Below, one piece after another: positions 9,591 through 20,824 of a stretch of DNA of 64,000 nucleotides. Position 1 is the first letter of the stretch. The number at the start of each line of letters is the position of its first letter. Origin of the DNA: Corynebacterium occultum (GTDB lineage: Bacteria > Actinomycetota > Actinomycetes > Mycobacteriales > Mycobacteriaceae); contig NZ_CP046455.1 in assembly GCF_009734425.1 (NCBI RefSeq), positions 186,001-250,000 on the forward strand, read 5' to 3'. The translations under genes and the position numbers were made by a program. The notes under the pieces were generated by a model. That model made no database searches. It was not told the DNA's origin and saw nothing but the letters and a program-made list of their open reading frames with translations.

Positions 9591-9635
9591 TCATTCATCT
9601 CCACCCCCCTGGGAACTTAAATCACGGAACTTGAA

Positions 9636-12023
9636 TCACATCCGCCGCTTGGTTTTTGCGGTGGCCTGCGCCGACCAGGGATCCTCCGGCCAGGGATGCC
9701 GCGGGTAACGGCCCCGCATCTCGGCACGCACCTGCACATAGGGGCCGGACCAGAAACTGCTCAGATCATCGGTGACCGCCAAGGGCCGGGCCGCGGGGGA
9801 GAGCAGGTGGAACTGCACCGCCACCCCGGCCAGCTCCGGAGAGGATGCCAGACCGAAACACTCCTGCAATTTCACCGCCACCACCGGCCGCCCGGTGGCG
9901 TAGTCCACCCGGTGACTGTTACCGCTGGGCACCTGCAGCCTTTCCGGGGCCAGTTCCGCAAGTTTCGTGGCCTCCGGCCACGGCAGCAGGCGCTGCAACG
10001 CGGGGTACATGTCGATCTTGTTGATCGGACCCCCACCAGCCAGGGAACGCAACTCCGGACCCAGCCACTCCAGGGGATCCGCCGCCGTCGGATCCGGCCA
10101 GGGATCACCCAGTTGGGTGTGCAGGAACTCCAGGCGTTGCAGCAGGCCGGCGGCCTTCTCCGAGAAGTGGAACATGCCCAACCCCTGCTGACGCACCCCA
10201 TCCGCCAGCGCCCCAGCGGCCTGCTCCGCCGTCACCTTCACCGGGGTGGCGGAAAGCTCAATGGCCCCGGCCCGCCGGATCTCCCGGCCCCGCACCCTAC
10301 CTGACACCACGCTGGCGGAAAGCACCTTCTCCACCCCGATGGCCGCCAGGGCATCCTCCTCAGACACCCTCGCCGCCGCCCGGATGATCGCCCGCGAACC
10401 AGCCCGGGTAACCTCTGCCACCGCCAACCAGGGCGCCCCGGAAAGCCCCAGGTCCGTAGGTAACTCGGCACGCGTCCCACTGGCCAGCAGATACTCCTGC
10501 TTGGTGGGATCCTCCAGGCGGGCCACCTGTCCGGGGAAAGCAGTGGCCACCGCCCGACCCGGATCCACCACCCCACGATCCGCCCCCGCCAGGCGCCGCA
10601 GGCGCTTCACCTCACGTTCGAAACTGCGCTGCCCCCTCAAGGCGCGCAGCTGCACCGTGATATCCCCCCGGGGATCCTCCGCCAGACAGGCCGCCACTTC
10701 CGCGGCACCCGCCCCATGCTCCAACAGGGCGGCCCCCAGCGGCGGGGACACCGGCATCGAGGCCAAACTACGGCCCCGCCGGGTCACCGCCCCCTGCTTA
10801 TCGATGGCCCCGAGGCCCCGCAGCACCTCCTCTGCATCCCGCATCGCGGGGGCGGGCGGGGCGTCGAGAAGCGGCAGACCCTCACCCCGCGGAGTGCCCC
10901 AGCAGGCCAGCTGCAGGGCCGCCTGGGTGAGATCGGAGGTGCGGATCTCCGGGGTGATGTGGGAACTCAGGTGCCGGAAATCAGCCTCGCTAAAAGCCCG
11001 GATCACCAGACCCGGCCCTTCACGGCCGGCACGACCCGCCCGCTGCTCCGCGGTGGACCGAGCCTCAGAGACCGTAACCAGTCCGGACATACCGCGGGCC
11101 GCGTCCCGGCGCGGCACCCGGGAAAGCCCCGAATCAACCACCACCCGGACACCCGGGACAGTCAGCGAACTTTCCGCCAGGGACGTGGACACCACAATCC
11201 GGGCCCCCTCGGCGGGACTCAACGCAGCATCCTGCTCCCGGGAACTCAACCGGCCATGCAGGGGCAGCACCGCCAGGTTGGTGAGCCCGGCGGCACTCCG
11301 GCAGACCCGTTCCACTTCCCGCACCCCAGGGACGAAGACCAGCACCGAATCCCCGGTACGCTCCGCCGCGGACACCGCGCGCCGTGCCAGATGATCCAGG
11401 AAACCCCACTCCACACCCCGCTGGCTGAGCCTGCCCTCCGCTGGGGCGTACTCCACCTCCAAGGGGTGGATCACCGCCGGGGTGGCCAGGACGGGGCCAC
11501 CGAGCAACTCGGAATAACGCTGCGCGTCCAGGGTCGCGGACATCGCCGCCAGCTGCAGATCATCACGAAGTTCCCGCAACTCGATGAGCATGCCCAGCAC
11601 CAGATCGGTGTCCAGCTGACGTTCATGAACCTCATCGACGGCCACCGCACTGACCCCCTCCAGGGAGGGATCGTTGAGCAGGCGGCGCAGCAGCACACCC
11701 GGGGTGAGGAACTCCACCATCGAACCGGGGTGGTGTTCGCCCCGGACCGAAAACCCCACCCGCTCACCCAGGCGGGAACCATCCAGCTGTGCCAGTCGGC
11801 GCGCCGCGGCCCGCACCGCCACGCGCCGGGGTGCGGTGACCAGGACCTTTCCCCCAGTGTGGTTGGCCAGGGCAGGCGGGATGAGGGTGGTTTTACCGGT
11901 GCCGGGCGGGGCCTGGATCACCACCGCCCCGGATTCGTGGAGAAGACCGGTCAGCTGGTCGATGGTGTCGGCGACGGGGAGACCCGTGCCGATGCGCTCA
12001 AGATTGAAAGGTGCGGTGTTCAT
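9636..12023 (-). CDS. hrpB: ATP-dependent helicase HrpB
   Basis: A 795-residue DExH-box helicase. The N-terminal RecA domain has Walker A APPGTGKTTLIP (about 38-49), TAPRRVAVRAAARRLA (motif Ia) and the DEVH box in AVDEVHERQ. MSATL (motif III) follows, and the second RecA domain ends with QRAGRAGREGPG (motif VI). HA2 and HrpB C-terminal domains fill the rest, and the length matches bacterial HrpB. Its physiological role is poorly defined in the family. ATG 12023 is preferred over an upstream in-frame start because it gives the normal N-terminus; a TACCCT box 10 nt upstream hints at a short or absent leader. Divergent from the P450 gene. Confidence 0.9.
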   Translation of the reverse strand: MNTAPFNLERIGTGLPVADTIDQLTGLLHESGAVVIQAPPGTGKTTLIPPALANHTGGKVLVTAPRRVAVRAAARRLAQLDGSRLGERVGFSVRGEHHPGSMVEFLTPGVLLRRLLNDPSLEGVSAVAVDEVHERQLDTDLVLGMLIELRELRDDLQLAAMSATLDAQRYSELLGGPVLATPAVIHPLEVEYAPAEGRLSQRGVEWGFLDHLARRAVSAAERTGDSVLVFVPGVREVERVCRSAAGLTNLAVLPLHGRLSSREQDAALSPAEGARIVVSTSLAESSLTVPGVRVVVDSGLSRVPRRDAARGMSGLVTVSEARSTAEQRAGRAGREGPGLVIRAFSEADFRHLSSHITPEIRTSDLTQAALQLACWGTPRGEGLPLLDAPPAPAMRDAEEVLRGLGAIDKQGAVTRRGRSLASMPVSPPLGAALLEHGAGAAEVAACLAEDPRGDITVQLRALRGQRSFEREVKRLRRLAGADRGVVDPGRAVATAFPGQVARLEDPTKQEYLLASGTRAELPTDLGLSGAPWLAVAEVTRAGSRAIIRAAARVSEEDALAAIGVEKVLSASVVSGRVRGREIRRAGAIELSATPVKVTAEQAAGALADGVRQQGLGMFHFSEKAAGLLQRLEFLHTQLGDPWPDPTAADPLEWLGPELRSLAGGGPINKIDMYPALQRLLPWPEATKLAELAPERLQVPSGNSHRVDYATGRPVVAVKLQECFGLASSPELAGVAVQFHLLSPAARPLAVTDDLSSFWSGPYVQVRAEMRGRYPRHPWPEDPWSAQATAKTKRRM

Positions 12024-12186
12024 GTCGGGTTCAAGGGTATCCCGCCCACCAAAATTGTGAGGCCCACCATCCTTGTTCAATAGCGTCTCTACAGTGGGAG
12101 GTGCCGGCACCCCTCGGGGGAGCGCAGCGAGACCATCACGTCCTCCCAAGACAACAATTTTTTCGAAGGAACGTCAAGGAATCAGC

Positions 12187-13464
12187 ATGAGCACACCACC
12201 GAAGATTCGCACTGAACAAGCCCTGAACCTACTCAAACACGGTTATCTCTTCACCTCCCGGGTGCGCCGCAAAGCCGGGGCCCACCCCAACGCCGACACC
12301 CCGGTGAATCTGACCCTGATGGGCAAACGTGCCACCCTGCTCCGTGGGGAAGAGGGGGTCAAACTCTTCTATGACACCGACAAGGTCAAACGCGCCGGTG
12401 CGATGCCTAAATTCATCCAGGTACCGCTCTTCGGCAGTGGCGCGGTGCATACCCTTGATGGGGAAGCCCACCGGGTGCGTAAGAATGCCCTGGCCGATCA
12501 GGTCTACGAGGATGAACCGGTGGCCCGCTTCAAGACCCTGGTCGCCGAAGAGGTGCAGACCACCCTGGACCGTTGGCGGCAGCAACCGGGCAATGTCTAC
12601 GACGACTTCGCCCTGGCCTATGGTCGGGCAGCATTTCGTTGGGCGGGGATCTCCGTGTCCACCCCCGAGATGGAACGCCAGGCCCGCAGCCTGAGTCGCC
12701 TGCTGGACAACTTCGGCACCCCGAAGGGCAATCCCGTGGCCTGGGTGGAACGGTGGCGCGCGGACCGTTGGTACCGCAGCCTGATCGCCGGGGTGCGCGC
12801 AGGTGAGATCAACGCCCCCGCCAGCTCTGCCCTGGCCAGCATGGCGGAACTACGCGATGAACACGGTGAGCTGGTGGATGAGCACACCGCCGGAGTGGAA
12901 CTGCAGAACCTGACCCGGCCGACGATCGCGGTCTCCCGCTTCGCGGCTTTTGCCGCGGTGTCCCTGGTGGAGCACCCCGAGTGGGCGGAAAGGATCCGGG
13001 TAGCCGCCGGGGAAGAACTCATCGACATCCCCGAGGCCACCGCCTTCGCCCAGGAGGTCCGCCGCACCTACCCCTTCGTGCCGATGCTGCCGGCCCTGGC
13101 CACCACTGACACCGAGATCAAGGGGTGCCCCATCCGCCGTGGCCAGCGCATCCTCCTCGACATCCTGGGCACCAACACCGCCCACACCGAATGGGAGGAT
13201 GCCGACACCTTCGACCCGGCGCGCTTCCTGGATGCTGGGGATGCGGAGCAGTTGGGGGCCTTCATTCCGCAGGGTGGTGGGGAGGTCCGGAGTGGCCACC
13301 GCTGCCCGGGGGAGAAGATCGCGGTCACCGCGCTTTCGGTGGGGGTGGCCGCACTCGCCCGTTCGGAGGTGCAGGTCTCCCGGGAGACGGAGGACCAGAC
13401 CTTCTCCTGGACCCAGTTCCTCACCCGCCCGGCCACCGGGGTCAGGGTGCACCTGGCGGGCTGA
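12187..13464 (+). CDS. CYP152-family cytochrome P450 (fatty-acid peroxygenase/decarboxylase, OleT-like)
   Basis: A 425-residue soluble P450 of the CYP152 family, which uses hydrogen peroxide to hydroxylate or decarboxylate fatty acids. The haem Cys373 lies in IPQGGGEVRSGHRCPGE, with the CYP152-type GGGE(V)xSGHRCPGE pattern. NLTRPTIAV contains Arg244-Pro245, which matches the carboxylate-anchoring Arg-Pro pair of the family. At the position equivalent to OleT His85 / BSbeta Gln85 the protein has His88 (GSGAVHTLDG), the residue associated with terminal-alkene formation in OleT. ATG 12187 has AAGGA 6 nt upstream. No redox partner genes lie alongside, as expected for a peroxygenase. Whether the main product is an alkene or a hydroxy acid is inference. 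Confidence 0.88.
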   Translation: MSTPPKIRTEQALNLLKHGYLFTSRVRRKAGAHPNADTPVNLTLMGKRATLLRGEEGVKLFYDTDKVKRAGAMPKFIQVPLFGSGAVHTLDGEAHRVRKNALADQVYEDEPVARFKTLVAEEVQTTLDRWRQQPGNVYDDFALAYGRAAFRWAGISVSTPEMERQARSLSRLLDNFGTPKGNPVAWVERWRADRWYRSLIAGVRAGEINAPASSALASMAELRDEHGELVDEHTAGVELQNLTRPTIAVSRFAAFAAVSLVEHPEWAERIRVAAGEELIDIPEATAFAQEVRRTYPFVPMLPALATTDTEIKGCPIRRGQRILLDILGTNTAHTEWEDADTFDPARFLDAGDAEQLGAFIPQGGGEVRSGHRCPGEKIAVTALSVGVAALARSEVQVSRETEDQTFSWTQFLTRPATGVRVHLAG

Positions 13465-13474
13465 GCCACCTGGC

Positions 13475-16207
<2,733 letters not shown>

Positions 16208-16297
16208 CACTTCACCTCAGGGTTCTTCCGGAGTGGGAACAGCCCCCACTCTAAGACCCGAACTACAGCTGTGCCCGGTTAATGAGCAGGTCCGTGC

Positions 16298-16948
16298 TCA
16301 GAACAGCTCCCCCGGCCGGGGCACCACCGGTGCCCCCTCGGGCAGCTGATCTCGTTCCCTGCGCGCCGGCGGGTCCAGCTGGCGGACCACCTTGGCCGGG
16401 GCTCCCATCGCCAGGCAGTCCGCTGGGATGTCCTTGGTCACCAGGGAACCGGCACCGATCACGGAGCGATCCCCGATGGTGACCCCGGGGAAGATGATCA
16501 CCCCGGCGGCGATCCACACATCCGCGCCGATATGGATCGGCTGGGCACGTTCCCAACCGCCGCGTCGCATCGCCACATCATCCACGGGGTGGCCGACGGT
16601 GATCAGCTGGCAGTTCGGGGCGATTCCGCTACGGTCCCCGATGTGCACCTCCGCGGAATCCAGGATGGTCACCCCGAAATTGAGGAAGACATCCCGCCCC
16701 AGGAAGGTGTTCACCCCGTACTCGATGGCGGCGGGTGCCATGACGGTGGCACTGCCATCAGAATTGAGCAGTTCGGCCACCAGTTGGCGGGCACGTTCGG
16801 GTTCGGTGTTGGCCAGGTCATTGAGTTCCTTGAGTTTCCGGGCGGTGGCCAGGCGTTGCGCGGCGGCTTCCGGATGCCCGGGCTGGTGCCACTGCTGTTC
16901 CCGCATCTGATCCAGGACGCCGGGCTTGTTAAGGTCGAAGTCGCTCAT
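16298..16948 (-). CDS. Maltose/galactoside O-acetyltransferase-like left-handed beta-helix protein
   Basis: A 216-residue hexapeptide-repeat acetyltransferase of the LacA/Maa/NodL group. An N-terminal helical part (about 1-60) is followed by repeated hexapeptides (GRDVFLNFGVTILDSAEVHIGD), the family loop NCQLITVGHPVD with its catalytic-type His, and IGADVWIAAGVIIFPGVTIG. The likely reaction is acetyl-CoA-dependent O-acetylation of a sugar, though the acceptor is unknown. ATG 16948 gives the canonical start. It is divergent from the AlkB-like gene with only 31 bp between the start codons. Confidence 0.85.
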   Translation of the reverse strand: MSDFDLNKPGVLDQMREQQWHQPGHPEAAAQRLATARKLKELNDLANTEPERARQLVAELLNSDGSATVMAPAAIEYGVNTFLGRDVFLNFGVTILDSAEVHIGDRSGIAPNCQLITVGHPVDDVAMRRGGWERAQPIHIGADVWIAAGVIIFPGVTIGDRSVIGAGSLVTKDIPADCLAMGAPAKVVRQLDPPARRERDQLPEGAPVVPRPGELF

Positions 16949-16979
16949 ACCAGCCCATTCTGGTGGAAGGGTTCCCCAC

Positions 16980-17666
16980 GTGCCATCCCTTTTCGACGCC
17001 CCGGACCTCCCGCGCCCCGCCCGGGAAATCGCCCCCGGGGTGGTCCACCTGCCCGGGGCCCTGGACCTGCCGCAGCAGGAGAGCCTGGTTTCCCAGGCCC
17101 GGGATATCACCCGCAGCGTGGCCGGCACCCCGGTGGGGATGCGCCGCCCCCTGATCGGTGGTGGGCAGATGAGCGTGCACGTGCTCAGCCTCGGTCATCA
17201 CTGGGCCACCAACCCCTACCGGCTGGTCCGTCAGGTTGCGGGGCATGCGGTTCCGGGGGTGCCTGGGAACTACCAGCAGCTGGCGGTGGAGTTTCTGCGG
17301 CAGGCGGCGGCAATCTCCCCGGCACTGGCCCCCTGGTCCGAGGGGTTCCGGGCCGAGGGTGGACTGGTGAACTATTACCCACCGGATGCCCGGATGGGGA
17401 TGCATGTGGATGCCGATGAACCTTCCGGGGCGCCGGTGATCTCCCTGTCCATCGGTGACACCGCCCTCTTCCGGATGGGTAACACCTTGAACCGTCATAA
17501 ACCCTGGGTGGATGTCTCCCTGCTCTCCGGGGACGTGATCATCTTCGGGGGTCCCTCCCGCCGCGCCTACCACGGGGTACCTGGGGTGCAGCCGGGAACC
17601 GCACCGGAGGGGTGTGGCCTGCGGGAGGGGAGGATAAACATCACCATCCGTCAGGTCGGGGAGTGA
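16980..17666 (+). CDS. AlkB-like Fe(II)/2-oxoglutarate dioxygenase
   Basis: A 228-residue AlkB-family protein expected to demethylate alkylated nucleic-acid bases oxidatively. The iron ligands are visible: His142 and Asp144 in MGMHVDADE, and His198 in AYHGVPGV. The C-terminal REGRINITIRQ supplies the 2-oxoglutarate-binding arginines, and the nucleotide-lid segment GLVNYYPPDARMGMH is typical. GTG 16980 is the start: GGAAGG precedes it, and the upstream in-frame ATG lies inside the divergent gene. An alkyltransferase-like protein (20446-20766) 2.8 kb away gives the region a second alkylation-damage gene. Confidence 0.88.
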   Translation: MPSLFDAPDLPRPAREIAPGVVHLPGALDLPQQESLVSQARDITRSVAGTPVGMRRPLIGGGQMSVHVLSLGHHWATNPYRLVRQVAGHAVPGVPGNYQQLAVEFLRQAAAISPALAPWSEGFRAEGGLVNYYPPDARMGMHVDADEPSGAPVISLSIGDTALFRMGNTLNRHKPWVDVSLLSGDVIIFGGPSRRAYHGVPGVQPGTAPEGCGLREGRINITIRQVGE

Positions 17667-17831
17667 ACAGGGGGGGGGAGATCGTGCGCTTGTCGAACAT
17701 CCCCCAAGGCTCCGGGGTTCCCTTCTGATCAGGGTTTTTGCCGGGCTTTCGGGGGTATGGAAACGCCGGAGCGGGGGTATCTTTCCCCTATTCCCCCTCA
17801 GCAAATAGTGGCCCTTGCCACACTATGGGGC

Positions 17832-18554
17832 ATGGCACAGACTGAGAACTCCCAGAAAACAGCAATCGTCACCGGCGCCTCCTCGGGCATCGGTGCAGCC
17901 ACCGCGGCCGCCCTGGCCAAGGACGGCTGGAAGGTCATCGTGGCGGCACGCCGCAAGGACAAGATCGAGGAGGTGGCCGCCGAGATCGGGGGCATCCCCA
18001 TCGAGCTGGATGTCACCTCTGAGGAATCCGTCGCCAACCTGGTGGCCCAGGTGGGGGAGGTGGACCTGCTGGTCAACAACGCCGGTGGTGCCAAGGGACT
18101 GGACTCCCTAGCGGAGGCGAATCTGGATGATTGGCGTTGGATGTACGAGACCAACGTGCTCGGCACCGTGCGGGTGACCAAGGCGCTGCTGGACAAGCTC
18201 GTCGCGGCGGAAGGGCATGTCGTCAACGTCGTCTCCGTCGCCTCCTTCTTCATCTACCCGGGTGGTGCCGGTTATAACGCCGCCAAGTTCGCCGAAAGCG
18301 CACTGAGCCAGGTGCTGCGCCTGGAACACCACCAGGAGAACCCCATCCGGGTCACCCAGATCGACCCGGGCCGCGTGGACACCGACTTCTCCCTGGTCCG
18401 CTTCAAGGGCGACCAGAGCAAGGCGGAGGCCGTCTACGCCGACAAGCTCAACCTCACCGCGGAGGATGTGGCCGAGTCGATCCGTTGGGTGGCGGCCCAG
18501 CCCAAGCACGTCAACATCGACCGCATCATCATGAAGCCACGCGACCAGGCCTAA
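17832..18554 (+). CDS. Short-chain dehydrogenase/reductase
   Basis: A 240-residue classical SDR (YdfG-like). It has the cofactor motif TGASSGIGAA near residue 12, and the AARR that follows beta-2 suggests NADP preference. NNAGG, catalytic Ser in NVVSVASF, and Tyr148-x3-Lys152 in YNAAK are also present. YdfG-type enzymes oxidise 3-hydroxy acids such as serine or 3-hydroxypropionate; the substrate here is inferred only from similarity. ATG 17832 is preferred over an upstream start that would add a non-family N-terminal extension. A CACTAT box lies 5 nt before it. Confidence 0.82.
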   Translation: MAQTENSQKTAIVTGASSGIGAATAAALAKDGWKVIVAARRKDKIEEVAAEIGGIPIELDVTSEESVANLVAQVGEVDLLVNNAGGAKGLDSLAEANLDDWRWMYETNVLGTVRVTKALLDKLVAAEGHVVNVVSVASFFIYPGGAGYNAAKFAESALSQVLRLEHHQENPIRVTQIDPGRVDTDFSLVRFKGDQSKAEAVYADKLNLTAEDVAESIRWVAAQPKHVNIDRIIMKPRDQA

Positions 18555-18557
18555 ACT
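18552..18557 (+). promoter_or_regulatory. -10 box of a probable leaderless promoter (LysE-type gene)
   Basis: TAAACT overlaps the stop codon of the upstream SDR gene and ends 7 nt before GTG 18565. The exporter gene therefore probably has its own leaderless transcript. Confidence 0.45.
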
Positions 18558-18564
18558 TCCCCGG

Positions 18565-19233
18565 GTGAACATTTCGACACTGCTCGCCCTGGTTGCCGTG
18601 TGGATCGCGGCGATCGCCTCCCCCGGCCCTGATCTCCTGCAGATCACCAGGGTGGGTTCCCGGAGCCGTCCCGCCGGAGTGTGGTGTGCCCTGGGGATCA
18701 TGGTGGGTAACACCATCTGGATCCTGGCCAGCCTGGCGGGACTGTCCGCCCTGATCAACGCCCAACCCGCCATCCTGCATCTCCTCCAGCTGGTCGGGGG
18801 TGCCTTCCTGATGTGGATGGGTTATTCCTCGGTGCGGGGTGGGCTGGCCACACGCCGTCAACCCGCCCGGATCGTCGGGGAAAGTGCGGCGGGGGAGAGC
18901 ACGACGTCGATAAGCACCGCAGTGGAGATGACCGCCGGGCAGGCCCTGCGCACCGGCATCCTGACCAACCTGGCCAATCCGAAGGCGGTGCTCTTCTTCG
19001 GTGCTGTCTTCACCCAGTTCATCCGCCCCGACATGGGGTTGGGTGCCAGCGCCCTGGTGGCGGTGCTGCTGATCCTGATCGGGGTGGCCTGGTTCGTCGG
19101 GGTGGCCCTGGCGGTCGGTTCCCTGGCGAAGAGTCTGCTGCGTAACTCCGCGCTGCTCGACATCATCGCCGGAATCATCTTCATGCTGCTGGCAGCCTTC
19201 ATGATCTATGAGGGTGTGGCCGGGTTCCTCTGA
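18565..19233 (+). CDS. LysE/RhtB-family amino-acid exporter
   Basis: A 222-residue membrane protein of the LysE/RhtB superfamily. It has about six helices, the N-terminal family signature IASPGPDLLQITRVGSRSR, and the central motif GILTNLANPKAVLFFGAVF. A polar loop at about 95-120 separates the halves. It probably exports an amino acid or metabolite by proton antiport, with unknown substrate. It begins at GTG 18565, eleven bases after the SDR gene. Confidence 0.82.
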   Translation: MNISTLLALVAVWIAAIASPGPDLLQITRVGSRSRPAGVWCALGIMVGNTIWILASLAGLSALINAQPAILHLLQLVGGAFLMWMGYSSVRGGLATRRQPARIVGESAAGESTTSISTAVEMTAGQALRTGILTNLANPKAVLFFGAVFTQFIRPDMGLGASALVAVLLILIGVAWFVGVALAVGSLAKSLLRNSALLDIIAGIIFMLLAAFMIYEGVAGFL

Positions 19234-19290
19234 AGTGGCTGATTTTTCCCCGCAACCATCCCCGGGAACGCCGCAGGGTGGGAGCGTCGA

Positions 19291-19296
19291 TAGACT
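19291..19296 (+). promoter_or_regulatory. -10 box of a probable leaderless promoter (S4 protein)
   Basis: TAGACT ends 7 nt before ATG 19304 with no Shine-Dalgarno sequence between them. It is one of the clearest leaderless arrangements in the window. Confidence 0.5.
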
Positions 19297-19303
19297 GGGC
19301 CGC

Positions 19304-19597
19304 ATGCAGAGTGAGGACATCGCCATCAAGGGCGAGAATATCAAGCTCGGACAGTTCATCAAGCTGGCCAACCTGGCCGCCACCGGTGGTGAAGCGAAGG
19401 CCCTGATCAACGAGGGACAGGTCACCGTCAACGGTGAGGTGGACACCCGCCGGGGTGCCACCCTCAAGATCGGTGACCTGGTGTGCATCGGGGAGAACTG
19501 CGCCCGCGTCGCCACCGATGCGGGCGGGGACGACGACTACTTCGATGAAGCCACCGCCAATGATGACTTCGACCCCGAAAAGTGGAGGAATATTTAA
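19304..19597 (+). CDS. Small S4-domain RNA-binding protein
   Basis: A 97-residue protein of the YaaA/YbcJ-type S4 family. The S4 fold is clear: IKLGQFIKLANLAATGGEAK, then LINEGQVTVNGEVDTRRG and LKIGDLV. The acidic tail is DDDYFDEATANDDFDPEKWRNI. It should bind structured RNA such as rRNA or tRNA. Its stop codon overlaps the ATG of the next gene by one base (TAATG), so the two are translationally coupled. Confidence 0.82.
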   Translation: MQSEDIAIKGENIKLGQFIKLANLAATGGEAKALINEGQVTVNGEVDTRRGATLKIGDLVCIGENCARVATDAGGDDDYFDEATANDDFDPEKWRNI

Positions 19598-20424
19598 TGC
19601 CCGCGTTCCAAGCCGAAGCCGGTATGCCCTATTGGCTCGACCTGACCACCTCCAACCCGGCGAAGTCCGCCCACTTCTACTCCCAGCTGCTGGGCTGGGA
19701 CATCAAGGAGGAGGTGGCGGACTCCGACTACCGCATCGCCCGCGTTCAGGGTCTGCCCGTCGCCGGTTTCATCCGCCAGGCGGAACAGGCACCCTTCCCG
19801 GACACCTTCATCACCTACTTCCTGGCCCCGGACCTGGATGAAACCCTGGCGGCCATCAAGGCCAAGGGGGGCCGCGTGCTCGGGGAACCCACCGAAGCAC
19901 AGCTGGGCCGCATGGCCATCGTGGTGGACACCGCCGGCTCCATGTTCGGCCTGATCGCCCCGCGCGGTGAGGAATCCTTCGTCGCCGCCGGCGAACCAGG
20001 CACCCCGGTATGGCATGAAAACACCGTGGTCAGCAACTATGAGCAGACCGTGGACTTCTACCGCGAGGTCTTCGAATGGGACACCGCCACCATGGCCCAG
20101 GAAGACGACTTCCAGTACACCACCGCCATGGCCGGGGGCGGCGCCTTCGCCGGCCTCTTTGGAGCCGAAGGTCAGTTCCCACCCCAGGTCCCCAGCTTCT
20201 GGCAGTCCTACCTCGGGGTGCTCAACGTCGATGAAGCAGTGGCCAAGGTACCGGAACTCGGTGGCGAGATCATCCGCGAACCCTGGGACTCCCAGTTCGG
20301 CCGCATGGCCATCATCGCGGACTCCACCAACGCCACCCTGACCCTCTGCGAGGTGGCTGAACCGGTCGAAGAAGGCGATGAAGCGGACTCCCTGCTGGAC
20401 ATCGACCTCAGCCAGTTCAAGTAA
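19597..20424 (+). CDS. Two-domain VOC (glyoxalase/bleomycin-resistance fold) protein
   Basis: A 275-residue protein with two tandem VOC modules, about 10-125 and 140-265. Both begin with a similar pattern (WLDLTTSNPAKSAHFYSQLLGWD and WHENTVVSNYEQTVDFYREVFEWD). This is the architecture of mycobacterial Cfp30B-type proteins, whose biochemical role is uncertain. GGAGG lies 8 nt before ATG 19597, within the preceding S4 gene. No metal-binding set can be assigned with confidence. Confidence 0.8.
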   Translation: MPAFQAEAGMPYWLDLTTSNPAKSAHFYSQLLGWDIKEEVADSDYRIARVQGLPVAGFIRQAEQAPFPDTFITYFLAPDLDETLAAIKAKGGRVLGEPTEAQLGRMAIVVDTAGSMFGLIAPRGEESFVAAGEPGTPVWHENTVVSNYEQTVDFYREVFEWDTATMAQEDDFQYTTAMAGGGAFAGLFGAEGQFPPQVPSFWQSYLGVLNVDEAVAKVPELGGEIIREPWDSQFGRMAIIADSTNATLTLCEVAEPVEEGDEADSLLDIDLSQFK

Positions 20425-20445
20425 CCCCACCCCGGGCAGCAAACA

Positions 20446-20766
20446 GTGGGGGAGCGGAAAGACCCGGAACTGCAGCTCGATGCGCTCAGCTCCCGGGTCC
20501 TCGACCTGGTGGAACTCATCCCACCGGGCCGGGTCAGCACCTACGGTGATATCGCCGCCCAGGTGAACAGTAACCCCCGCCAGATCGGAAAAATCCTGGC
20601 CACCCTCGGTCACCTGGTGCCCTGGTGGCGGGTGGTGCGCGCCGACGGCAGCTCCGCGGTGGCAGCGCGTGCCCAGGAACACTGGGCAGCCGAAAACATC
20701 CCCCACCGCACCGCCGGCGACACCTGGAAAGTGGAGCTGCGGGCCTGTCGCTGGGAACTGGGATGA
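20446..20766 (+). CDS. atl: Alkyltransferase-like protein (ATL; MGMT fold without the acceptor cysteine)
   Basis: A 106-residue protein matching the DNA-binding domain of O6-alkylguanine-DNA alkyltransferases (PPGRVSTYGDIAAQVNSNPRQIGKIL). The active-site PCHRV is replaced by P59-W-W-R-V63, so Trp60 stands where the alkyl-accepting Cys would be. This is the hallmark of ATL proteins, which bind O6-alkylguanine and hand it to nucleotide excision repair. The start is GTG 20446 with no good ribosome site, so translation may be coupled to the VOC gene ending 21 nt upstream. Confidence 0.87.
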   Translation: MGERKDPELQLDALSSRVLDLVELIPPGRVSTYGDIAAQVNSNPRQIGKILATLGHLVPWWRVVRADGSSAVAARAQEHWAAENIPHRTAGDTWKVELRACRWELG

Positions 20767-20811
20767 GCGCAGGGGGCGTCGAAAAGCACTGCGCCGCACC
20801 GCCCAGATGAT

Positions 20812-20817
20812 TAGCCT
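20812..20817 (+). promoter_or_regulatory. -10 box of a probable leaderless promoter (alcohol dehydrogenase)
   Basis: TAGCCT ends 7 nt before ATG 20825 without a Shine-Dalgarno sequence. Confidence 0.5.
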
Positions 20818-20824
20818 GGGGTGC

